Shown in pieces: positions 37,341-44,828 of a DNA stretch of 44,828 bases. The position numbers and the translations under genes are program-made. A model generated the notes under the pieces. The model saw nothing but the letters and a program-made list of their open reading frames with translations. It did no database searches and was not told the origin of the DNA. The stretch covers positions 1 through 44,828 of the forward strand of contig NZ_OEZH01000036.1 in the NCBI RefSeq assembly GCF_900243075.1, read 5' to 3'. How positions within the stretch are numbered: position 1 is the stretch's first letter; every line of letters begins with the position of its first letter. Source of the stretch: Clostridioides difficile. Lineage in GTDB: Bacteria > Bacillota > Clostridia > Peptostreptococcales > Peptostreptococcaceae.

Positions 37341-39677
37341 TTAATTACTCCCTTTAAAACAATTATTAACTTCTATTAAGTTCTTTGATAATTTTATTTC
37401 TTTATTATCGTGTAATATGGTTATGTTTCTACCTTTGATTAATTTATAATAAGACTTATATTCTTCTATATTTACAGAAACTAAATTATCTCTAAATAAT
37501 ATATTAAATTTAATGTTTTTCCAGTATTTAGGTATCCTTGGTTCAAAACTTAATTTATCATTTTTTATTTTCATTCCTGCAAATCCATATACTAAACTCA
37601 TCCATGTTCCACCCATATTAGCAGCATGTATTCCATCACTTGTATTTTTTTGTAGGTTATTAATATCCATTAATGCTGTGTCCATAAAATAGTTATAAGC
37701 TTTTTCATGATTTCCAATTTCACTTGCCATCATTCCAAATATTGACCTTGACAAAGATGAATCATGAGTAGTTATTTTTTCATAGTATTCAAAATCTCTC
37801 TTCTTTTGTTCTAAGCTAAACTCATCAGGAAAAAGCAACGCTGAAAGTACAGTATCTGCTTGTTTATTTACTTGATATCTATATATTGTTAATGGATGAT
37901 AATAGAGAAGTAATGGATATTTTTCTTTTGGTGTATTTTTAAAATCCCATACTGATTTTTCTAAAAATGAATCGTCTTGTTTGCTTATTTTCTTCTCTTC
38001 ATCATATGGTAAATACATATTTTGAGCGGCATTTATCCAGTTTTTTACTTCATATTCTTGTAATTTAACTTTTCTAAACACTTCATTTGAAAATAAATTA
38101 TGCTTAAATTTATCTACCATCTGTACTGCATATATTAAATTATATTTAGCCATTAAATTAGTGTAGTAATTATTGTTTACTATTGCTGTATATTCATCTG
38201 GTCCTGTTACTCCATTTATACAGAATTTATTATTTTTTGATTCTATATAATCTCCAAATTCAACCCAAAATCTTGCTGTTTCTATAAGAATTTCTAAGCC
38301 GTTTTGCATCATAAATTCTTCATCATTAGTTGCTTCAAAATACGTTCTAATCCCATAAGCTATATCTGCATTTATATGAAACTGTGCTGTTCCTGCTGGA
38401 TAATATGCACTACATTCATTGCCATTTATAGTTCTCCATGAATATAAGCAACCTTTATTTATTCCAAGTTCTCTAGCTCTTTCTCTTGATGCATCTAAGA
38501 TTGAATACCTATAATCTAATAAAGCTCTAGCAATGGATGGTTGAGTATATATAAAAAATGGTAATATATACATCTCTGTATCCCAAAAATAGTGACCTTC
38601 ATAGCCATCACCTGTAAGACCTTTAGCTGATATATTAGTCTTTCCATCTCTTCCTGCTGATTGATAAATATGAAATAAATTAGTTTTTATCCCCAGTTGA
38701 AGAGTTTTATCGCCTTCAATCTCTACATCAGAGGTTGTCCAAAACTCATTCATTTTCTCTCTCTGAATAGTTTTTACTTTATCAAATCCAATATTACATG
38801 CCTCTCTTAAAACCAATTCTAATGATTTTAAACGTTCTTCGCTTAAATTTAAATCAGAACATACTCTACTATATCCTACAACAATTTCTAAATTTAACCT
38901 TTCACCTTCTTTGGCATAAACTTCTATTTCTCGCTCAATACATTCCTCTGAAACATTATAAGTCTCATTTGTAATATTTCCACAAGTAATATATGAATCA
39001 AATCCACACCATAACCCTAATTTACTTGTTTCTGTAACCAAATTCATAAAATACTTATCGTTATATTTTTTTATATCAATTTTAAATTGCTTCTTATTTA
39101 TAGATGCCACTCTTGGGTCATCTACTTTTTCACAATTAAACTTCTCCATACTATTTTCCATTTTATTTTTAAATTTTATTTTTCCATTAAAATTCAATGG
39201 CGTTATTGTATATGAAATCATCATTAATTCTTCTATATCTTGTGATATTAATCTTTCTATAGATACTTTAACTTTTTTACCACGAGAGTTTTCCCATATA
39301 AATGAACGTTTAAGAATCCCTTCATTTAAATCTAGTATCCTAGTATGTTCACTTGTAATACCTTTTGATAAATCAAAGTAATCTCCTTCAATAGAGAAAT
39401 TTACTATATGAGCATTAGGTAATTTACAGATAGTCTGATTTTGTTTTGCATAGCCATAAGCACTTTCTCCATATGTAATTGGAGATGATTCATAAAATCC
39501 ATTTACATATGTACCCATATTATCTACATACTCATTATTAAAACCAGACTCTTCAATATTCCCCCTAATTCCTAAATGTCCATTAGCTAGTGTAAACAAC
39601 GTTTCATTGGATTTTATTGTATCCTTATTAAACCCTTGCTCTATAAGTTGGTTCTTAGTAGTAAATATTAAACTCAT
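37341..39677 (-). CDS. Family-65 glycoside phosphorylase (trehalose-6-phosphate / kojibiose / maltose type)
   Basis: A 778-residue cytoplasmic phosphorylase. The N-terminal beta-sandwich (about 1-270) has the ANGHLGIRGN motif. The catalytic barrel has YEGHYFWDTEMY at about 359-370, the general acid E495 in GVTGPDEYT, NKQADTVL near 618 and HAANMGGTW near 695, which shape the phosphate site. Family-65 phosphorylases invert alpha-glucosides to beta-glucose 1-phosphate. Next to a PTS permease the likely substrate is a 6-phosphorylated disaccharide, as for lactococcal trehalose-6-phosphate phosphorylase, but kojibiose- or nigerose-type linkages cannot be excluded. Start: ATG 39677 after AAAGGAG. 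pgmB follows by one base. Confidence 0.9.
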   Translation of the reverse strand: MSLIFTTKNQLIEQGFNKDTIKSNETLFTLANGHLGIRGNIEESGFNNEYVDNMGTYVNGFYESSPITYGESAYGYAKQNQTICKLPNAHIVNFSIEGDYFDLSKGITSEHTRILDLNEGILKRSFIWENSRGKKVKVSIERLISQDIEELMMISYTITPLNFNGKIKFKNKMENSMEKFNCEKVDDPRVASINKKQFKIDIKKYNDKYFMNLVTETSKLGLWCGFDSYITCGNITNETYNVSEECIEREIEVYAKEGERLNLEIVVGYSRVCSDLNLSEERLKSLELVLREACNIGFDKVKTIQREKMNEFWTTSDVEIEGDKTLQLGIKTNLFHIYQSAGRDGKTNISAKGLTGDGYEGHYFWDTEMYILPFFIYTQPSIARALLDYRYSILDASRERARELGINKGCLYSWRTINGNECSAYYPAGTAQFHINADIAYGIRTYFEATNDEEFMMQNGLEILIETARFWVEFGDYIESKNNKFCINGVTGPDEYTAIVNNNYYTNLMAKYNLIYAVQMVDKFKHNLFSNEVFRKVKLQEYEVKNWINAAQNMYLPYDEEKKISKQDDSFLEKSVWDFKNTPKEKYPLLLYYHPLTIYRYQVNKQADTVLSALLFPDEFSLEQKKRDFEYYEKITTHDSSLSRSIFGMMASEIGNHEKAYNYFMDTALMDINNLQKNTSDGIHAANMGGTWMSLVYGFAGMKIKNDKLSFEPRIPKYWKNIKFNILFRDNLVSVNIEEYKSYYKLIKGRNITILHDNKEIKLSKNLIEVNNCFKGSN

Positions 39678-39702
39678 AATAACACTCCTTTCTTAAAATG
39701 AA

Positions 39703-41193
<1,491 letters not shown>

Positions 41194-41429
41194 TCATATT
41201 TAGTTATAAGATTTTTTTCATACTATACCTTTTAAATAATTCAATTTAAAAATCCAATTATACTTTTTACTCATTATAATTAATATTGTCTATTTTCAAT
41301 ACTTTCATATTAAATATCAATATTAGATATCTATGTATATAATTATATATATAGCAAATACATTTTTATATCCTCATTATTGTTATCTTATTCTCATATA
41401 TTGCTGTATATTTATATATATAAAAGAAA

Positions 41430-41470
41430 GTGCCTCATGAACTAAGTTCATTTTGAGACACCCGCTTTTT
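41430..41470. repeat. Dispersed palindromic terminator, copy 3
   Basis: Core GCCTCATGAACT / AGTTCATTTTGAGAC with a T run on both sides. It contains the stop codon (41448-41450) and last codons of the AraC gene. Related to copies at 19481 and 24774 but without their outer flank. The 41152-41429 remainder is AT-rich leader sequence of locus D. Confidence 0.75.
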
Positions 41471-42335
41471 TCTCCAAGCTATTATATCTTTTTTTAAATT
41501 CTAATGGAGAGACTCCAATTTTTTCTTTAAATACTCTGTAAAAAGTTTTTGTACTTCCAAAACCAACTTCTTCAACCAAATCTACAATGGATATATTGTT
41601 ATTAAGTAATATCCACTTTGCTTTTTCTAATCTATATTCATTTAAAAAAGTTATAAATGTTTTTCCTGTATTTTTCTTGAAAAATTTAGTAAAATAATAT
41701 ACACTAAATCCTACTTCATAAGACACATCTTCTAATTTTATAGGTTGTTTATAATTTTTTTCTACATATTTGAATATGTTGTTCAATCTCTCTAGTATCT
41801 CTTTAGAGTTTATTTCATATTCTACTGTATTTTCTTCAATTTCTCTAGGAATCTGTCTATATAATATAGGAATTAAATTATACATTTTACCTTTTATTGC
41901 ATAACTATATCCTTCTATTTTGTATAGGTCTTCATTGTATATATCTATCAATATATCGAAAACTGACTTTCTTATTTTTGCTGACCAATCTCTACTACAT
42001 TTTTTTATACTACTAAATAAATTAATTAAGCTTTCTTTTTCTTCATTTAATAAAATTAAATCATTAAAAAAAGATATGTCAAATTGAAATACTAATCTTT
42101 CACTTCCTGGTGATGGCAGTATATAATGAATATCTCCTCCTTTTATTATCACTATCTCGCCTTTTTTTAGTTGCATAGGCTTATCATTTATAAATAGATT
42201 TACTACACCTTCTGTTATAAGTAATATTTCTATTTCCTTATGCCAGTGTGGTGTTGTTAATACTTCTCCTTCATTTGATAGACTACGAAAAGGAAATTCA
42301 TGTATTAATTTAGGCATTTCTAAATATATTGCCAT
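41448..42335 (-). CDS. AraC-family regulator with cupin sensor domain
   Basis: A 295-residue regulator. A cupin domain (about 10-120) has PHWHKEIEILLITEG and KKGEIVIIKGGDIH, typical of AraC proteins that sense sugars. The C-terminus (about 185-290) holds two helix-turn-helix units, VSYEVGFSVYYFTKFFKK and VEEVGFGSTKTFYRVFKE, ending in GVSPLEFKKRY. It lies 297 bases upstream of the locus-D operon and is the most direct candidate activator of it. Start: ATG 42335 after GGGGAAG. Its last codons overlap a palindromic terminator. Confidence 0.9.
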   Translation of the reverse strand: MAIYLEMPKLIHEFPFRSLSNEGEVLTTPHWHKEIEILLITEGVVNLFINDKPMQLKKGEIVIIKGGDIHYILPSPGSERLVFQFDISFFNDLILLNEEKESLINLFSSIKKCSRDWSAKIRKSVFDILIDIYNEDLYKIEGYSYAIKGKMYNLIPILYRQIPREIEENTVEYEINSKEILERLNNIFKYVEKNYKQPIKLEDVSYEVGFSVYYFTKFFKKNTGKTFITFLNEYRLEKAKWILLNNNISIVDLVEEVGFGSTKTFYRVFKEKIGVSPLEFKKRYNSLEKKAGVSK

Positions 42336-42383
42336 AGATATCTTCCCCTTTCTAGTGTCTAAAAATTAATCTATACTATCTAA

Positions 42384-42410
42384 AAGAATACACACTTTAT
42401 TTTAAAAACC
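42384..42410. repeat. 27-base repeat shared with the locus-A terminator
   Basis: Identical over 27 bases to 2253-2279, which holds the right arm of the locus-A terminator and the following sequence. Here the left arm is missing, so no hairpin forms. It lies between the EIIA and AraC genes. Confidence 0.6.
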
Positions 42411-42434
42411 TCAAATTTATAATTTATACAATAC

Positions 42435-42884
42435 CTACACTTCATAAAATATATCTAATATTTCTTTTTTTGTATGTGCATTTAAAAGTCTTTCACTTAT
42501 ATTTTTACCACCTAAAATGTAAGCTATTTTAGATATTAATATCATATCTTCATTACCTCCAGATTGTGGCATAGCAAACATAATTATTACCTTTACAGGT
42601 AAGCCATCTATACTTGGCCAATCTACACCTTTTTTAGATTTACCTATTACTACAGATGCCTTCTTTACATATTTTGTTTTTCCATGTGGCATGGCCATTT
42701 GATAACCTATACTAGTAGAGCCTATTTTTTCTCTATGTTTTAGTGCCTTTATAAACTTACTTTTTAAAGTTATACTTCCTGTATCGTATAATTTATCTAC
42801 TAATTCCTGTATTATGCCTTCTTTTGTAATTGATTTCAAATCTAAAATAATGCTTTCTTCTGTTAATATTTCTCTAATTTCCAT
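42435..42884 (-). CDS. PTS EIIA protein, fructose/mannitol class
   Basis: A 149-residue cytoplasmic phosphocarrier. The active histidine is His67 in YQMAMPHGKTKYVKK, and the domain fills the whole protein. This is the EIIA class of fructose and mannitol systems (also found at the C-terminus of PRD regulators), not the Glc-class EIIA required by the EIIBC of this locus. It overlaps the PRD regulator gene by 11 bases, so a role in phosphorylating that regulator is likely. Start: ATG 42884 after GGAGAAAA. Confidence 0.9.
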   Translation of the reverse strand: MEIREILTEESIILDLKSITKEGIIQELVDKLYDTGSITLKSKFIKALKHREKIGSTSIGYQMAMPHGKTKYVKKASVVIGKSKKGVDWPSIDGLPVKVIIMFAMPQSGGNEDMILISKIAYILGGKNISERLLNAHTKKEILDIFYEV

Positions 42885-44784
42885 TTGTTTTCTCCAGTAG
42901 ATTATTCTTAAATAATATTTTAATATCCTCTTTGCTCTTGCAATCTATTATATAGTTTATATAGTTCTTTTGCCTATATAAATTTGATATTTCCATTAAA
43001 ATATTCTTTAAAAAACTTTGATTACTAATTTCTAAATAAATATCAATCGTTCTATTAACATTATTGATATTCATTATCCCTTTATTTAATTTACTTTGCT
43101 TATGTATATATATATTTAAATCTTTTCCTAATGAAATAGATTCATATTTACTCCCTAAATTCACACCTATTAAACTTTCCATCTGAGCTACATCAAAATT
43201 AAAATATATATTATCTTCTAAATACATTCCTAATAAGTTTGTATCTAAGTTCATACTTTTTTTAGGTTTAGAAAGTAAAGCATTTTTTATATTATTAATA
43301 TCACTTTCCATTAATAGTACTGATACAACTATATGTAATTTATCTTTCAAATCTAAGTTTACAGTAGATATTACAAAGTCTACATCATCTAAATTTCGCT
43401 TACTCAACTGATGCATAGGAACTATATCAACTATAGTCCATTCAGGAAATTCTCTTTTTAATCTGGCTGCAAGGAGCTGAGATGTTCCATATCCTGTATG
43501 ACAAACTACTATTACTCTTTTACTACTCATATTTCTTTCTATTGCCGCTTGAAAATATGTGGCAAGATACGAAACTTCATCTATACTAATATTCTTCAAA
43601 CTATCATACTCTGGCATAATATTTATAGTCATCATACATAATCCCAGCACATCTGAAAATCGCTCTTGTATCTCTCCTAATAATGGGTTTTTTATTTGAA
43701 TATCATATCTTAATCTGTTTAACATAGGCCTTACATGAGATGCTAGACTTTTTTGTAGTAAGTCATCATTTTTGAGATTTATATTTAAAAATTGTGACAT
43801 ATTCTCTATCATTATAGATGAAACCTTTTCACTTTCACTTAATATATCTGATTCATCATTATAACTACTATTATTTTCGCTACTAAATCCAGATGATACA
43901 AAAAAAATATATATGTACATAATTTCATCTTTTGTTATTTTTACTCTGTATCTATTTTCTATTTTATCTATAAGTGTAGTGACATTTTGATATACTAACT
44001 CGTCCAAATTATCTACAGAAACTTCTCTTTCTTCTTGAGACTCTATTTGATTACCTTCTTCGATTCTCTTTAAACATATAAGTATATGGGTAATTAAATT
44101 TATATAGTAGGGCTGATTTATAGTATATCCTAAATTGTATTCTAATTCTGTAATTATAGTTTCTACAAATATAATAGAATCTATATCAAATAAATTTATC
44201 AATGCACTAAATGTAACAGAATCTAGTCTTGTTAACTCAGATATATCATCTTGTTCATAATTTTCATCTAATAAATCATCCATCATTTTGGCAATCGATT
44301 TCCTTATATCCACTTCTTTACCTATAATCTTAGTTCCCTCTAAAGTCTTATTAAGCTTTAAATTGTATTCTTTTATCCATGCCTCTATATATTTAAAATC
44401 ATTTACTATAGAAGTTTTACTTACATAATATTTATCTGCTAACTGATTTATTGAAGTTATATTATTTGAATTTAGTAATAAATACTTTAAAATCTCCATT
44501 CTTCTCTGCTCTACTGATAAAGATTTATTTTCCTTCGATTGTATATTTAAACTATTAATTAAGTCTATGTTCTTCTTTGCTAAATCTTCTATTAATATTC
44601 CATAGCCTCTTTTTATATCAATTTTTATATTAAAAGTTTCTAAATATCTCTCAATCATCTTCAAATCTTTTTGTAAAGTTTTATCAGATACATTTAATTT
44701 ATCTTTAAAGTATTTTATAGGTCTATATTTATTTTCGTTTAATCTGAACCTCCCATGACTAAAGTCACAGGGTTCCTGCTTCAT
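42874..44784 (-). CDS. PRD-containing PTS-regulated activator (LicR/MtlR type), 5' end replaced by an IS right end
   Basis: About 636 residues. A first winged helix is truncated at its start (from KYRPIKYFKDKLNVSDKTLQ), a second lies at about 93-155 (INQLADKYYVSKTSIVND), then PRD1 (His233), PRD2 (His350, ending SYLATYFQAAIERN) and a Gat-type EIIB domain with Cys428 in VVCHTGYGTSQL. The C-terminal 130 residues look like a degenerate EIIA without active histidine; a separate EIIA gene follows. Residues before about 14 are encoded by the right end of an IS200/IS605-like element. The start given is the ATG overlapping the tnpB stop (ATGA); ATG 44796 is also in frame. Neither has a ribosome site, so expression would depend on coupling to tnpB. 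Confidence 0.8.
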   Translation of the reverse strand: MKQEPCDFSHGRFRLNENKYRPIKYFKDKLNVSDKTLQKDLKMIERYLETFNIKIDIKRGYGILIEDLAKKNIDLINSLNIQSKENKSLSVEQRRMEILKYLLLNSNNITSINQLADKYYVSKTSIVNDFKYIEAWIKEYNLKLNKTLEGTKIIGKEVDIRKSIAKMMDDLLDENYEQDDISELTRLDSVTFSALINLFDIDSIIFVETIITELEYNLGYTINQPYYINLITHILICLKRIEEGNQIESQEEREVSVDNLDELVYQNVTTLIDKIENRYRVKITKDEIMYIYIFFVSSGFSSENNSSYNDESDILSESEKVSSIMIENMSQFLNINLKNDDLLQKSLASHVRPMLNRLRYDIQIKNPLLGEIQERFSDVLGLCMMTINIMPEYDSLKNISIDEVSYLATYFQAAIERNMSSKRVIVVCHTGYGTSQLLAARLKREFPEWTIVDIVPMHQLSKRNLDDVDFVISTVNLDLKDKLHIVVSVLLMESDINNIKNALLSKPKKSMNLDTNLLGMYLEDNIYFNFDVAQMESLIGVNLGSKYESISLGKDLNIYIHKQSKLNKGIMNINNVNRTIDIYLEISNQSFLKNILMEISNLYRQKNYINYIIDCKSKEDIKILFKNNLLEKTNGN

Positions 44785-44828
44785 AGAATTTTGCATACTA
44801 AAATATGTCTTACTAATTCTCCACAGGC
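44744..44828 (-). mobile_element. Right end of an IS200/IS605-family element
   Basis: The minus strand reads ...CCCTGTGACTTTAGTCATGG... then GAGGTTCAG, an imperfect subterminal hairpin and terminal motif of the type seen at IS200/IS605 right ends. It directly follows a TnpB-like C-terminus. The left part of the element lies outside the window. The junction with the PRD regulator gene is at about 44743/44744. Confidence 0.65.
44781..44828 (-). CDS. tnpB: C-terminal 15 codons of a TnpB-like protein (partial)
   Basis: The frame ends ACGELVRHILVCKIL then TGA at 44781-44783. The ACGE.VR block is characteristic of the C-terminal tail of TnpB proteins of the IS200/IS605 family. The remainder of the gene is beyond the window, so it cannot be judged whether the nuclease is intact. 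Its stop overlaps the ATG that opens the regulator frame. Confidence 0.6.
   Translation of the reverse strand, partial: ACGELVRHILVCKIL

Larger units (their letters stand above)
44724..44828 (-). ncRNA. Possible omega-RNA 3' end (scaffold 44744-44828, guide 44724-44743)
   Basis: IS200/IS605 tnpB genes overlap an omega-RNA whose scaffold is the element's right end and whose guide is the flanking host sequence. The same layout is present: tnpB tail, imperfect hairpin CCCTGTGAC/GTCATGGG, GGTTCAG boundary, then host sequence. The guide would start inside the PRD regulator gene. RNA production is inference from the family. Confidence 0.4.

Noticed and set aside
44724-44828. Nuclease-dead TnpB-derived repressor (TldR) controlling the sugar locus
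   Set aside because: Only 15 codons of the protein are visible, so catalytic residues cannot be checked; an ordinary IS insertion is the simpler reading.

Overview
The window is a low-GC Firmicute chromosome segment. Base composition, strong AGGAGG-type ribosome sites, frequent TTG starts and gene content point to the Peptostreptococcaceae, most likely Clostridioides difficile or a close relative (inference from memory, no search run). Nearly everything is on the minus strand, so operons read from high to low coordinates. Only padR (23043) and the flavodoxin/ferredoxin gene (23923) are on the plus strand.

The dominant theme is PTS uptake and intracellular cleavage of glucosides. There are four such loci. 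(A) 2363-8063: RpiR-type regulator, EIIBCA permease and two tandem family-1 phospho-beta-glucosidases. (B) 8365-12521: BglG/LicT antiterminator, EIIBCA and a family-1 glucosidase, with a readable RAT/terminator switch in the leader. (C) 26488-30892: a second antiterminator, EIIBCA and glucosidase, with a different leader. (D) 35226-44796: PRD regulator, fructose-type EIIA, AraC regulator, then a tight operon of family-1 glucosidase, family-65 glycoside phosphorylase, beta-phosphoglucomutase and an EIIBC without EIIA. Locus D combines hydrolysis and phosphorolysis.

Between the sugar loci lie: a LytTR two-component system with a MacB/FtsX-type ABC exporter (12785-18313); a DUF3139-like membrane protein (18806); an Old-Yellow-Enzyme/Fe-S enoate reductase with an OFA-type MFS carrier under a divergent PadR regulator with two readable PadR boxes (19573-23600); a small redox pair (flavodoxin/ferredoxin protein and ferredoxin-nitroreductase with ArsR) that share an identical operator-promoter module 2.3 kb apart in inverted orientation (23753-26091); and a second FtsX-type ABC exporter (31418-34599). 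At the left edge is a predicted carboxylate/glutamate-type carrier followed by the first eight codons of another gene.

At the right edge the window cuts into an IS200/IS605-type element. The last 15 codons of a TnpB-like protein and the element's right end are fused to the 5' end of the locus-D PRD regulator. The regulator has lost its native start and is read in frame from an ATG that overlaps the tnpB stop codon (ATGA). This, the shared operator module, the PadR boxes, a dispersed TTAAGAATAATTTAAG motif and a three-copy palindromic terminator family are the main points for follow-up.

No rRNA, tRNA, CRISPR array, complete transposase or prophage gene was seen.
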